Below are positions 26,731 through 36,600 of a stretch of 64,000 nucleotides of DNA, piece after piece (the stretch's first letter is position 1; each line of letters opens with the position of its first letter). Both the position numbers and the translations under genes were made by a program. Source of the stretch: Winogradskyella luteola (lineage in GTDB: Bacteria > Bacteroidota > Bacteroidia > Flavobacteriales > Flavobacteriaceae); assembly GCF_019203985.1 (NCBI RefSeq), contig NZ_JAGSPD010000014.1:16628-80627 (forward strand). Direction: 5' to 3'. The notes beneath the pieces are model-generated. The model worked only from the letters and a program-made list of their open reading frames with translations. It was not told the DNA's origin and did no database searches.

Positions 26731-27204
26731 ATGCGAAAGGTAATATTTATAGTTGGGCTTCTCTTTTTTAGTGTCAGTGATATACATGCACAAGAACTCG
26801 GAGTAAAAGGCGGTTTAAATATTACATTTTTTAAAGTCACACAAGGAGACTTTGGTACCAACCCAGATACTGAAGTGGGCTTTTATGGGGGTGTTTTTGC
26901 AGACTTTAAAATCGATAACGGATTTCATATTCAGCCAGAGGTGTTGTACAAGGGCGTTGGAGATTTAGAGTTTATAAACGCACCAATTTATCTAAAATAT
27001 GATATATACAACAGTTTTCATATTCTGGTGGGACCAAGCTTAAATTATTTCTTTGATATTTTTAATAATAAATTTAAGGTTAGGGCAGATATCAGCTTAG
27101 AATACGATTTTGGCTCAAAATTAAGTATTCATATGAAATACACTCTTGGTTTTGAAGAGTTATCTCCTAATATTATATTCCTTGGTTTAGGTTACAGATT
27201 ATAG
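26731..27204 (+). CDS. Outer-membrane beta-barrel protein, coupled to aroQ
   Basis: The 157-residue protein has a signal peptide (VIFIVGLLFFSVSDIHAQ) and about eight strands, ending FLGLGYRL. It shares the PorT-like pattern and the HIQPEVLYKGVGD block with the product at 25009-25527, so the two are probably paralogues. It begins immediately after the aroQ stop. Function unknown. Confidence 0.82.
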   Translation: MRKVIFIVGLLFFSVSDIHAQELGVKGGLNITFFKVTQGDFGTNPDTEVGFYGGVFADFKIDNGFHIQPEVLYKGVGDLEFINAPIYLKYDIYNSFHILVGPSLNYFFDIFNNKFKVRADISLEYDFGSKLSIHMKYTLGFEELSPNIIFLGLGYRL

Positions 27205-27541
27205 TATGTTGAGAACTCAAAAAAATGAGTTTTTGACAAGTAATCTGACTTTTATTGTGATTTTATTTGAAATTAATTAATTGCTTGTTGGCATAGGCTG
27301 TCAAGTGTAATTTTTCAACAAAACTAGATAAATCATAATTTTTTTATGTACAGCTATAATTGCAATTATAGTAATGGTAAATGTTCTAGATGAATCTTCT
27401 GGAAAACCATACTTCAAAAGGCAAATGATTAATTGAGGCATTTGCACTGCACTTCTAAAAATGAGATCAAAAAAACCGAATGATTTTCACTCGGCTTTTT
27501 TTTTCGATATAAAATTATCTCTTAGATTTTTTATAGTTGTT
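27205..27541. other. Intergenic region with a palindrome and a shared terminator
   Basis: No supported gene lies here. It holds a perfect 18-base palindrome (CTATAATTGCAATTATAG) at 27354-27371 and a weak hairpin GCAAATG...CATTTGC near 27421-27447. A bidirectional terminator at about 27468-27504 (CCGA...TCGG with A and T runs) separates the barrel gene from the convergent lpd gene. Confidence 0.6.
27468..27504. terminator. Terminator between barrel gene and lpd
   Basis: An A-run, then CCGA, an 11-base loop, TCGG and a T-run. On the minus strand it also ends in a T-run, so it can stop lpd transcription, whose stop codon is 38 bases away. Confidence 0.65.
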
Positions 27542-28918
27542 TTACAAGTGTATCACTTCATCATAAGCATCTGCTACCGCTTCCATTACGGCTTCACTCA
27601 TTGTAGGATGCGGATGTACCGCTTTTAAGACTTCATGCCCAGTAGTTTCTAACTTTCTGCCTAACACAGCTTCAGCAATCATATCGGTTACACCAGCTCC
27701 AATCATGTGGCAACCTAACCATTCGCCATATTTTGCATCAAAGATTACTTTTACAAAACCATCTTTGTTTCCACCTGCACTTGCTTTACCTGATGCTGAA
27801 AATGGAAATTTACCAATCTTAATATCTATACCTTGCTCTTTTGCTTGAGCTTCAGTTAAACCAACACTAGCTATTTCTGGAGAACAATACGTACAGCCAG
27901 GGATATTCCCGTAATCTAGGGCTTCTACATGTTGGCCTGCAATTTTTTCAACACAAAGAATACCTTCAGCAGATGCAACGTGGGCCAATGCTTGTCCCGG
28001 TGTAACGTCACCAATAGCATAATAGCCAGGTATGTTAGTTTGGTAGTAATCATTAACAATAATCTTGTCTCTATCTACTACGATACCAACATCTTCTAAA
28101 CCAATATTTTCTATATTAGATTTGATACCAACAGCAGATAATACAATATCTGCTTCTAATATTTCTTCTCCTTTTTTCGTTTTTACAGTAGCTTTAACAC
28201 CATCTCCAGAGGTATCTACCGAAGTTACTTCAGCAGAAGTCATTATTTTAATTCCAGATTTTTTGAAGCTACGCTCTAACTGCTTGGACACTTCGTCATC
28301 TTCAACGGGTACAATCTTAGGCATATATTCTACAATGGTAACCTCAGTGCCCATTGAATTATAGAAGTAAGCAAACTCTACACCAATAGCACCAGAACCT
28401 ACAACAATCATTTTCTTAGGTTGTTTATCTAATGTCATGGCTTTTCTGTAACCAATCACCTTTTCTCCATCTTGAGGCAGGCTAGGCAGTTCTCTAGAAC
28501 GTGCACCAGTAGCTATAATAATATGATCGGCAGAATATTCTTTTCCATCAACATCAACTTTCTTTCCTGGCTTTACTTTACCGTAACCTTCCAAAACGTC
28601 GATTTTATTCTTTTTCATTAAGAACTTAACACCATTACTCATCCCATCGGCAACACCACGACTACGTTTTACAACGGCATCAAAATCGTGTTCGGCATCT
28701 TTAACTTTTAAACCGTAATCTTCGGCATGTTTTAAATATTCAAAAACCTGAGCAGATTTTAAAAGTGCTTTTGTAGGGATACAACCCCAATTTAAACAAA
28801 CTCCTCCAAGACTTTCCTTTTCTACAACAGCTGTTTTAAATCCTAATTGAGAAGCTCTAATCGCAGTTACATAACCACCAGGACCGCTTCCTAACACTAT
28901 AACATCGTATTTACTCAT
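27542..28918 (-). CDS. lpdA: Dihydrolipoyl dehydrogenase (E3)
   Basis: This 458-residue FAD flavoprotein reoxidises dihydrolipoamide in 2-oxoacid dehydrogenase complexes with NAD+. Starting at the ATG at 28918, it has the FAD motif VIVLGSGPGGYVTAIRA (about 5-21) and the redox disulfide GGVCLNWGCIPTKALL. The NAD motif VVGSGAIGVEFAYFY, a second FAD segment GYYAIGDVT and the C-terminal AVHPHPTMSEAVMEA, which supplies the catalytic His, follow. A frame extension to 28966 lacks conserved sequence. It is transcribed alone. Confidence 0.96.
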   Translation of the reverse strand: MSKYDVIVLGSGPGGYVTAIRASQLGFKTAVVEKESLGGVCLNWGCIPTKALLKSAQVFEYLKHAEDYGLKVKDAEHDFDAVVKRSRGVADGMSNGVKFLMKKNKIDVLEGYGKVKPGKKVDVDGKEYSADHIIIATGARSRELPSLPQDGEKVIGYRKAMTLDKQPKKMIVVGSGAIGVEFAYFYNSMGTEVTIVEYMPKIVPVEDDEVSKQLERSFKKSGIKIMTSAEVTSVDTSGDGVKATVKTKKGEEILEADIVLSAVGIKSNIENIGLEDVGIVVDRDKIIVNDYYQTNIPGYYAIGDVTPGQALAHVASAEGILCVEKIAGQHVEALDYGNIPGCTYCSPEIASVGLTEAQAKEQGIDIKIGKFPFSASGKASAGGNKDGFVKVIFDAKYGEWLGCHMIGAGVTDMIAEAVLGRKLETTGHEVLKAVHPHPTMSEAVMEAVADAYDEVIHL

Positions 28919-29045
28919 AAGTAATTTTTTAGTTGAATTTTGAAGCACAAAAATAATAAATTCCAAAAAGATAAATCCGAAATCCTTAAACTTTCATCAC
29001 TTGGTCTAGAATGAAATTTGAAATATGTGTTTTTAACGTTAGGCA

Positions 29046-29600
29046 CTATAGGTCTTCCGTAAAATGTCTTTTGCCTTTATCCTTTGAGAACTTATCTTTA
29101 TTATAGTCCTTTGACTTTCCTTTTGGTATGGATAAAGATTGCCAAAGCTTCCCTTTTATGAGCTTACCTAAAAATACAATCTGACCAATATGGTATGCGT
29201 AGTGCATCATTTGTCTATTTATAGCTTCCGTAACCGAATGGCCTTGATTTCTAATATATATAACTCTTTCTAAATCATTTTGAGATAAATGTTTTACAGC
29301 ATCAAAAAGACATTGCCATCCTCTGTCCCAAGCATCAATGAGTTCTTCTTTAGAGGTAAAAGTATCCTGAAATTCTTCATCTCGTTTCCGCCATTCTTTT
29401 TCACCATCTTCAGTCAAAAAATTAGTCCATCGGCTTAGCATATTGCCAATAATGTGTTTTACTATTATGGAAATAGAGTTGGAGTCTTCAGCGAATTCTT
29501 TTTTCAATTCTTCAAAGGTTAATTGAGTAAAAGTTTTATCCCCAAGACTTTTGTAATATTCAAATTGTTTAATGACGCTGGTTAAATAAGAATTTTTCAT
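29046..29600 (-). CDS. DinB-like protein (DUF1572 family)
   Basis: The 184-residue helical protein begins MKNSYLTSVIKQFEYYKSLG. It has IIVKHIIGNMLSRW with an internal His and MMHYAYHIGQIVFLGK with the C-terminal histidines, the pattern of DUF1572 in the DinB/YfiT superfamily. Members form a metal-binding four-helix bundle. The reaction is unknown. The lysine-rich tail (about 155-184) extends past the fold. It is the second DinB-like protein in the window; the other is at 3229-3753. Confidence 0.82.
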   Translation of the reverse strand: MKNSYLTSVIKQFEYYKSLGDKTFTQLTFEELKKEFAEDSNSISIIVKHIIGNMLSRWTNFLTEDGEKEWRKRDEEFQDTFTSKEELIDAWDRGWQCLFDAVKHLSQNDLERVIYIRNQGHSVTEAINRQMMHYAYHIGQIVFLGKLIKGKLWQSLSIPKGKSKDYNKDKFSKDKGKRHFTEDL

Positions 29601-29704
29601 ATTTTCAAATTATACTAATAAAAATAGTGACATAAAATTATTATAATACATTTTGACTATTGATAAATTTTATATCACTATTATGTAATGGTTGTTGGGA
29701 AATC

Positions 29705-30190
29705 TTATTCCTCAGCAGCAACAAATTTTAGTGCTACACCATTTATACAATGTCGTTTTCCTGTGGTATCCTTTGGACCATCGTTAAAAACATGCCCTAA
29801 GTGGCCACCACAAGTGGCGCAATGCTCTTCTGTGCGCGCATAACCAATATTATAATCTGTTGAGAAAGCTACATTGCCTTTAATTTCTTTATCAAAACTT
29901 GGCCAACCTGTACCAGAATCGAATTTGTGCTCGCTTTTAAACAATGGTGTGTCACAACCTGCACAATGGTAAACTCCTTTTTTGTAGTTTTTATTTAAGG
30001 GACTTGTAAATGCACGTTCCGTACCAGCTTCTCGTAAAACGTAATATTGTTTTTCAGTAAGTTGTACTTTCCATTCAGCTTCAGTTTTTGTGACTGGGAA
30101 TGTTTCTTTCTCTTTTGCTTTGCTTTTTTGTGCTGTACTATTACAGCTAAAAAACAAACCAACAAGCGTAAATAAGATTATTTTTTTCAT
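29705..30190 (-). CDS. msrB: Peptide-methionine (R)-S-oxide reductase, lipoprotein form
   Basis: The 161-residue enzyme reduces methionine-R-sulfoxide in proteins. Its N-terminus has a lipobox (TLVGLFFSCNS, Cys16), so it is exported and lipid-anchored rather than cytoplasmic. Zinc is held by Cys76, Cys79 (CAGC) and Cys124, Cys127 (CATC). The catalytic cysteine is Cys148 in RHCINGVALKF. It would repair oxidised envelope proteins. An alternative name is SelR domain protein. Single gene, flanked by gaps. Confidence 0.95.
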   Translation of the reverse strand: MKKIILFTLVGLFFSCNSTAQKSKAKEKETFPVTKTEAEWKVQLTEKQYYVLREAGTERAFTSPLNKNYKKGVYHCAGCDTPLFKSEHKFDSGTGWPSFDKEIKGNVAFSTDYNIGYARTEEHCATCGGHLGHVFNDGPKDTTGKRHCINGVALKFVAAEE

Positions 30191-30421
30191 AGTATAAATA
30201 TAAAAATTAATAAATGTTTTGTCGAAGAAATGTATATCGCATTACAAGCTGCGCTAGTTTATTTAAATGTTAATTTATTAGTGTTGAAAGCTTATAAGAT
30301 TAATATATTTTGTTATTTTACAAATGATCGGAGAATAGGAATTGCAAGACTTATTTTTTTATAAAATAATTACTCTTTACTTTGATCATTTCATTAATTT
30401 ACAAGTGGTAAAACAACTTAA

Positions 30422-31633
30422 ATGAAAGTATTATTTTTTACAAGAGAATTTCCACCCTATGTCTATGGAGGTGCAGGTGTGCATGTTGAATATCTAGCAG
30501 GAGAACTTTCCAAATTATTAGAAATGGAAGTCAGGGCTTTTGGCGATCAGGATATTTCTAGAAAAAGTTTGACCGTAAAAGGTTTCTCTTTTGAAAATTC
30601 AACCTTTGATAATGCAAATGATAAGTTAAAGGCTGTGTTTAAAACACTAAGTACTGGGTTGAATATGAATGCCGATGCAATTGATGCAGATGTTGTACAT
30701 TGTCATACATGGTATTCTCACTTTGCAGGTATATTGGCTAAATTATGTTATGGTACTCCTTTAGTGGTTACTACCCATTCCTTAGAGCCTCTAAGACCTT
30801 GGAAAAGAGAACAACTGGGTAGAGGTTACGATGCATCATCTTGGGTAGAAAAAACAGCAATTGAAATGGCAGATTGCTTAATAGCAGTTTCCGAAGAAAC
30901 AAAAGAAGATATACTTAAGCATTTTAATGTAGATGAAAGTAAGATTGAAGTTGTATACAACGGTATTGATTTAAAAGAATATGTTGTTGTTGAAGAAACT
31001 ACTATTCTAGATACTTACAATATAGACAAGACAAAGCCGTATATGTTATTTGTTGGCAGAATTACACGCCAAAAAGGAATCATCCATTTGGTCAATGCCA
31101 TTAAATATATTGATGAAGGCACTCAAATAGTTTTGTGTGCCGGTGCACCGGATACTCCAGAGATTGCCAAAGAGATGGAAGACGCAGTTGCGGAAGCCTC
31201 AAAAACGAGAGATAACATTTTTTGGATCGACACTATGCTAGATAAGAAAGATGTTATTCAATTATACTCTCATGCAGCTGTATTTTGTTGCCCATCTATT
31301 TATGAGCCTTTTGGAATTATAAATATTGAAGCCATGGCTTGCAAAACAGCTGTGGTAGCAAGTGCTGTTGGTGGTATAAAGGAAGTTGTAGTAGAAGGTG
31401 AAACAGGGTTGTTGATTAATTTGGAACAACAAAAATCGGCGCCATTCGAACCGGTAAACCCAAATAAATTTTCGCAAGATTTGGCAAACGGAATTAATAT
31501 GTTAATTTCAAATAAAAAACAGCGAGACTACATGGCAAAAAACGGGAGAAAAAGAGTTGAAGACTTTTTTGACTGGAAAGCCATAGCAAAGCAAACAGAA
31601 GCTATATATAAATCCTTAATAAAGACGCAATGA
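30422..31633 (+). CDS. GT4 glycogen synthase / maltose-1-phosphate synthase (GlgA/GlgM type)
   Basis: The 403-residue GT-B glycosyltransferase of the GT4 family has an N-terminal acceptor domain (VLFFTREFPPYVYGGAGVHV, HCHTWYSHFAGIL, THSLEPLRPWKREQLGRGY). Its C-terminal donor domain has GRITRQKGI and PSIYEPFGIINIEAMAC, with the conserved glutamates. This is the actinobacterial-type enzyme annotated as glgA, not the GT5 starch-synthase type. In mycobacteria its counterpart (GlgM) joins ADP-glucose to glucose-1-phosphate, making maltose-1-phosphate. The next-door glgE fits that reading. Its stop overlaps the glgC start by four bases (ATGA). Confidence 0.88.
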   Translation: MKVLFFTREFPPYVYGGAGVHVEYLAGELSKLLEMEVRAFGDQDISRKSLTVKGFSFENSTFDNANDKLKAVFKTLSTGLNMNADAIDADVVHCHTWYSHFAGILAKLCYGTPLVVTTHSLEPLRPWKREQLGRGYDASSWVEKTAIEMADCLIAVSEETKEDILKHFNVDESKIEVVYNGIDLKEYVVVEETTILDTYNIDKTKPYMLFVGRITRQKGIIHLVNAIKYIDEGTQIVLCAGAPDTPEIAKEMEDAVAEASKTRDNIFWIDTMLDKKDVIQLYSHAAVFCCPSIYEPFGIINIEAMACKTAVVASAVGGIKEVVVEGETGLLINLEQQKSAPFEPVNPNKFSQDLANGINMLISNKKQRDYMAKNGRKRVEDFFDWKAIAKQTEAIYKSLIKTQ

Positions 31634-32898
31634 TTAACGACAAAGTTTTAAGTATTATTTTAGGTGGCGGACAAGGATCGAGACTTTATCCGTTAACCGA
31701 GAGCAGGTCCAAACCAGCTGTTCCTATCGCAGGAAAATATAGATTAGTAGACATACCCATATCCAATTGTATCAACTCAAATATAAAACGGATGTATGTT
31801 TTAACCCAGTTTAATTCGGCATCGTTAAACAAGCATATAAAAAACACCTATCACTTTAGTTTTTTCAGTTCTGCTTTTGTAGATGTTTTAGCTGCAGAAC
31901 AGACAATACACAGTGACGAATGGTTTCAAGGTACGGCAGATGCAGTCCGTCAAAGTATGCATCACTTCTTACAACACGATTTTGAGTATGCTCTAATACT
32001 TTCTGGGGATCAGCTTTATCAAATGGATTTTAATAAGATGATAGAAGCACATGAACAAAGTGGAGCTGAAATTTCAATCGCTACCCAACCTGTTAATGCA
32101 AAAGATGCCACATCATTTGGTATTATGAAAACAGACGAAAATAACGTTATAACATCTTTTATAGAAAAACCAGATGCATCCTTGTTACCAGAATGGGAAT
32201 CTAATGTGAGCAAAGCCATGCAAAATAGTGGTAGGCTATATTTGGCATCTATGGGCATCTATATTTTCAATAAGGATTTGTTGGTTAAATTGATGAAAGA
32301 ACCTGGGACTGTAGATTTCGGAAAGGAAATAATTCCCAACGCAATTGGTAAACATAAAACGGTAAGTTATCAGTTTGAGGGCTATTGGACCGACATCGGA
32401 AATATTGATTCGTTTTTTGAAGCTAATTTAGGATTGACAGATAGTATTCCACAATTTAACCTGTACGATAATAATAAGCGTATTTATACCAATGCAAGAA
32501 TTTTGCCAACCTCTAAAGTATCAGGGACACTTCTCGACAAAACAGTTATAGCGGAAGGATGTCTCGTCCACGCTGCTAAGATTGAACGATCGGTAATTGG
32601 CATTCGATCCAGAATTGGGTCTGAATCCACAGTGATAAACTGCTACATGATGGGTAACGACTTTTATGAGTCCTTAGAGGAAATAGAAGAGAAAAAAATT
32701 AAAATTTTTATGGGAATAGGTGAGCGGTGCTTTATTAAAAATGTCATTTTAGATAAAAATTGCAGAATTGGTGATGATGTTCGTATCAACGGTGGTAAAC
32801 AGCTCAAAGATGTAGAAACAGACAGCTATTTTGTGAAAGATGGCATAGTTGTAGTTAAAAAGGACGCTGTAATACCTTCAAAAACCATTATTCAATAA
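31630..32898 (+). CDS. glgC: Glucose-1-phosphate adenylyltransferase
   Basis: The 422-residue enzyme makes ADP-glucose, the donor for alpha-glucan synthesis. The N-terminal nucleotidyltransferase has the signature LGGGQGSRLYPLTESRSKP, then YRLVDIPISNC and SGDQLYQMDF. The C-terminal part is a left-handed beta-helix (about 290-422) with hexapeptide-like repeats. E. coli GlgC is allosterically controlled; effectors here are unknown. It overlaps the upstream gene by four bases, so the two are translationally coupled. Confidence 0.96.
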   Translation: MINDKVLSIILGGGQGSRLYPLTESRSKPAVPIAGKYRLVDIPISNCINSNIKRMYVLTQFNSASLNKHIKNTYHFSFFSSAFVDVLAAEQTIHSDEWFQGTADAVRQSMHHFLQHDFEYALILSGDQLYQMDFNKMIEAHEQSGAEISIATQPVNAKDATSFGIMKTDENNVITSFIEKPDASLLPEWESNVSKAMQNSGRLYLASMGIYIFNKDLLVKLMKEPGTVDFGKEIIPNAIGKHKTVSYQFEGYWTDIGNIDSFFEANLGLTDSIPQFNLYDNNKRIYTNARILPTSKVSGTLLDKTVIAEGCLVHAAKIERSVIGIRSRIGSESTVINCYMMGNDFYESLEEIEEKKIKIFMGIGERCFIKNVILDKNCRIGDDVRINGGKQLKDVETDSYFVKDGIVVVKKDAVIPSKTIIQ

Positions 32899-33026
32899 CA
32901 ACCAAGTTATCTAGCCAACCGTTATTATCAATTTCAAACGTTGTAGGAGCTTATAGCGATGGAATAGCTTTTATATGTGGATAATCTATAGTAATTTCGC
33001 AACACAATTAACATTCAACCAACACT

Positions 33027-34964
33027 ATGCATAACCAAAGACGAGTAGTTATAGAAGCAGTTAAACCTCAAATTAACTGTGGGGACTTTTTTATAAAACG
33101 TATTGTAAATGAAATAGTTAATGTAGATGCCAATGTTCTTGCCGATGGCCATGATGTCATTGCAGCATCGGTGCTTTACAAACACGAAAAAGAACGAAAA
33201 TGGTGTGAGGCTAGGATGCATCTGGTTGGTAATGATGAATGGAAAGCATCATTTACCGTAGATAAGCAAGGATTTTATGCATACAAAGTACAAGGTTGGG
33301 TAGATTATGCGTTAAATTGGCAACATGGTATTGAGCGAAAAATAGAGGATAACCAGCATGTAAAATCTGAACTGCTTGAAGGTATCACATTTCTAAAGCC
33401 TTTATTAAAAAAAGTAACATCTAACGAAAAGAAATATTTACAAGAATGTATAGATGCATTTGGAAATGAAAAATATTACAATAATGCCATTAATGAAGCT
33501 AGAGGCACAAAGCTTCATGATATTTTTTATAAATATCCAGAAAAGCATTTGGCAAATGAAACCAAAGAATTACAGGTTTATGTAGATCGAAAGAAAGCAT
33601 TGTTCAGTACTTGGTACGAATTTTTTCCTCGTTCGGCTTCAGAGAAAAAAGGAGTTCATGGCACATTCAAAGATTGTGAACGTTTGTTACCAAGAATCTC
33701 GGAAATGGGATTCGATACGTTGTATTTTCCACCTGTACACCCCATAGGCGAAGTCAATCGTAAAGGTAAAAATAACACCACAGATGCCAAAGAAGGAGAC
33801 GTAGGTTCTGCTTGGGGAATTGGTTCTAAAGAAGGAGGGCATAAAGATTTGCATCCTCAATTAGGTTCTGTTACTGATTTTAAGCGTTTAATTAAAAAAG
33901 CTAAAGATTTAGGAATTGAAGTTGCCATGGATTACGCCTTACAAGCGGCACCAGATCATCCCTGGGTAAAGGACCATCCAGATTGGTTTAAATGGAGGCC
34001 AGACGGTACCGTACAATATGCAGAGAATCCGCCAAAAAAGTATCAAGATATATTACCAATTTATTGGGAAAGTAAGGATTATAAAAACCTTTGGAAAGAG
34101 TGTTTAGATACCATGTTGTATTGGGTAGATTGTGGGATCAATATTTTTAGAGTAGATAATCCACATACCAAACCCTATTATTTTTGGAACTGGCTCATTT
34201 CGGAAGTTAAAAAGAAGCATCCAGATGTCATCTTTTTGGCTGAAGCATTTACAAGGCCAAAGGTTATGCAACGCTTGGCAAAAGAAGGCTATTCGCAATC
34301 CTACACCTATTTTACATGGAGAAATACAAAGCAAGAATTTATAGAGTATATAACCGAACTCACCCAAACAGATCAATGCGAATACATGCGACCTAATTTT
34401 TGGCCAAACACGCCAGATATTAATCCTTATCACCTTCAAGGTGCTAACGAATCTAAATATCTGCAACGTTATGTGCTTGCAGCTACATTAAGTTCCAATA
34501 TTGGTATTTATGGCCCAGTGTTTGAACAAATGATCGATGCTGCCATTCCGGGGAAAGAGGAATATTACATGTCCGAAAAATTTCAGGTATGCCATTACGA
34601 TTGGTTTAAGGAAAACAAACTAACACTTCTAATTTCTAGAATCAATGCCATTCGTCATAATAATGAAGCTTTACAACAAACCAATAATATAAAGTTTTGC
34701 AACATTCATAATGACAACTTGATTGCCTTCTATAAATGGAATGCAGACAAAACCAATGAACTGCTAATAGTCATCAGTTTGGACCATCATTATCCACAAC
34801 GCGATAACGTTCAGCTTCCTTTAGAAGCGTTAGGATTGCAACAGGGGCAACCCGTTTCAGTTTCAGATTTAGTTACAGGAAATAGTTATGTATGGTATAA
34901 TGAATGGAATTACGTGGAGTTGCATCCAACACTTCCTTTTCATATATTTAAGATAACAAAGTAA
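33027..34964 (+). CDS. glgE: Alpha-1,4-glucan:maltose-1-phosphate maltosyltransferase
   Basis: The 645-residue GH13_3 enzyme transfers maltosyl units from maltose-1-phosphate to the end of a glucan. It has an N-terminal beta domain (about 1-115), a helical insert, then the (beta/alpha)8 barrel. Motifs are FDTLYFPPVHPIGEVNRKG, VAMDYALQAAPDHPW, the nucleophile Asp in FRVDNPHTKPYYFW and the acid Glu in VIFLAEAFTRPKVM. A C-terminal beta domain follows. The next gene starts one base after its stop. A -7-like TAATTTCG at 32992-32999 could mark an internal promoter. Confidence 0.93.
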   Translation: MHNQRRVVIEAVKPQINCGDFFIKRIVNEIVNVDANVLADGHDVIAASVLYKHEKERKWCEARMHLVGNDEWKASFTVDKQGFYAYKVQGWVDYALNWQHGIERKIEDNQHVKSELLEGITFLKPLLKKVTSNEKKYLQECIDAFGNEKYYNNAINEARGTKLHDIFYKYPEKHLANETKELQVYVDRKKALFSTWYEFFPRSASEKKGVHGTFKDCERLLPRISEMGFDTLYFPPVHPIGEVNRKGKNNTTDAKEGDVGSAWGIGSKEGGHKDLHPQLGSVTDFKRLIKKAKDLGIEVAMDYALQAAPDHPWVKDHPDWFKWRPDGTVQYAENPPKKYQDILPIYWESKDYKNLWKECLDTMLYWVDCGINIFRVDNPHTKPYYFWNWLISEVKKKHPDVIFLAEAFTRPKVMQRLAKEGYSQSYTYFTWRNTKQEFIEYITELTQTDQCEYMRPNFWPNTPDINPYHLQGANESKYLQRYVLAATLSSNIGIYGPVFEQMIDAAIPGKEEYYMSEKFQVCHYDWFKENKLTLLISRINAIRHNNEALQQTNNIKFCNIHNDNLIAFYKWNADKTNELLIVISLDHHYPQRDNVQLPLEALGLQQGQPVSVSDLVTGNSYVWYNEWNYVELHPTLPFHIFKITK

Positions 34965-34965
34965 T

Positions 34966-36597
34966 ATGGCTAAAAAATCGACAAAAACTACTGCTTTACA
35001 ACCTCCTTATAATTTTAATGATAAGTGGGAAGAACTTCTAGAAAATAAGGAGTTTATTAAAGTATTCTTGTCAGATGTATTAGAAGATTATATAGTTAGG
35101 CAACGTTGGTATGGTGGTAAGGCCAGTAAGCTCAAGTACATAGAATTGGCTGAATACTTTAGAATTCAACAGCATGGTGAGGTTTATTACGGTTTAATAC
35201 TGGAGGTCAATTTTGTTGAAGCTTTTTACCAACATTATTTTTTGCCAATAGCATTTGTGTCTGACGAAAACTTTGCAAAAGATGATAGAATATTATCCAT
35301 TAGTATTCAAAATCAAGAGGGGTTTATCATTGATGCCATTAACCTTGAGGCTTTTAGAAAAGTAGTGTTTGAGCGTATTTTAACAGCCATACCAAAGGAT
35401 AAAACACGTGTTAGTTATCATAAGAGTGATTTGTTTAAGGACTGCCAATACCAAACCTCTCGATTTATGGGCTTGGAGCAAAGTAATACATCTATAGTAT
35501 ACAATGAGGAGTATGTGCTAAAGTTCTTTAGAAGAATTTATGCAGACCGTAACCCGGATTACGAAATGAGTCGTTTCCTTTCAGATAAGAAAGACTATAA
35601 AAACACACCAGCTTACTTAGGAAGTATACAGATTAAAGATAGTGATAACACCAACATTACCATAGGCTTAATGCAGCAAATGGTGCAAAATGAAGGAGAT
35701 GCTTGGGATTATATGCTTAGGGAATTACATAAAGTATTTTCTAATTTAGAATATAAGAATATTACAATTTCACAGTTACCGAATACAGAAGATTTTGGAC
35801 GACTTGAAATTACGGATGTACCACCACAGATTATCGATTGGGTGGGGCTCAATATTTTTCTTAAAATACAGACTTTGGCAAAACGTACAGCCGAAATGCA
35901 CATTGCATTAGGAAGCGAATTCGAGGATACGGCTTTTACACCATCGCATTTTAATGGAGATTATGAAGTTTGGCTTAAGAATAGATTGCTGTACCAATTT
36001 CAAAATAGATTAAACACCATAGAGAATAGCTTACATAAACTGGATGGTTTAGCATTAGAACTCGCCAATGAATTTTTAGAAAAGAAAAACATCATACGAA
36101 AGCGTTTTGTGGATTTCGATTGGACCAAACTAAAAGGAGAGCGCATAAGAGTACACGGCGATTATCATTTAGGCCAGGTTTTGGTAAAGGAAGACGACTT
36201 CTATATATTGGATTTTGAAGGCGAACCAGAAAGTACCATCCGAGATCGTAAGGTAAAGCAACCACCTCTTAAGGATATTGCTGGTTTATTCCGATCGTTC
36301 CATTATGCCATTTACGCCACTATTTTCAATAATTTGGATTTATATAAGCACGAACAAGAAGAACTTTTTGAAGCTGGTGAAGTCCTGTACAGATATTTAA
36401 AATCTGTATTTTTAGGTACTTATGTGTCTAACGTTCAAGAAGCAAACCTCAATATAGGTTATAATCAAGAGCGTATATTTTTACTAAAATACGCCATGCT
36501 CGAAAAAGCAATTTATGAGTTGGGATACGAGCTCAATTCACGCCCGCGTTGGGCAGTTATTCCATTAAAGGGAATCTCTAATATCATTAACAGTTAA
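34966..36597 (+). CDS. Maltokinase (Pep2/Mak-type)
   Basis: The 543-residue protein is a stand-alone maltokinase with an aminoglycoside phosphotransferase-like fold. It begins with the N-cap segment including VRQRWYGGKASKLKY. Further on are EYVLKFFRRIYADRNPDYEM, with the ATP-phosphate lysine, and VHGDYHLGQVL with LDFEGEP, the catalytic HGDxHxxQ and metal-binding Asp. It phosphorylates maltose to maltose-1-phosphate. In many bacteria Mak is fused to trehalose synthase; here it is separate and no treS is adjacent. Its neighbours are glgE (1-base gap) and glgB (3-base gap). Confidence 0.88.
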   Translation: MAKKSTKTTALQPPYNFNDKWEELLENKEFIKVFLSDVLEDYIVRQRWYGGKASKLKYIELAEYFRIQQHGEVYYGLILEVNFVEAFYQHYFLPIAFVSDENFAKDDRILSISIQNQEGFIIDAINLEAFRKVVFERILTAIPKDKTRVSYHKSDLFKDCQYQTSRFMGLEQSNTSIVYNEEYVLKFFRRIYADRNPDYEMSRFLSDKKDYKNTPAYLGSIQIKDSDNTNITIGLMQQMVQNEGDAWDYMLRELHKVFSNLEYKNITISQLPNTEDFGRLEITDVPPQIIDWVGLNIFLKIQTLAKRTAEMHIALGSEFEDTAFTPSHFNGDYEVWLKNRLLYQFQNRLNTIENSLHKLDGLALELANEFLEKKNIIRKRFVDFDWTKLKGERIRVHGDYHLGQVLVKEDDFYILDFEGEPESTIRDRKVKQPPLKDIAGLFRSFHYAIYATIFNNLDLYKHEQEELFEAGEVLYRYLKSVFLGTYVSNVQEANLNIGYNQERIFLLKYAMLEKAIYELGYELNSRPRWAVIPLKGISNIINS

Positions 36598-36600
36598 TTT

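Noticed and set aside
27340..27400. Fifteen-codon open frame (MYSYNC...) in the gap before lpd
   Set aside because: Too short, no ribosome binding site and overlaps the palindrome.
34104..34466. 120-codon reverse frame inside glgE
   Set aside because: Antisense shadow of conserved GH13 motifs; composition is not protein-like.
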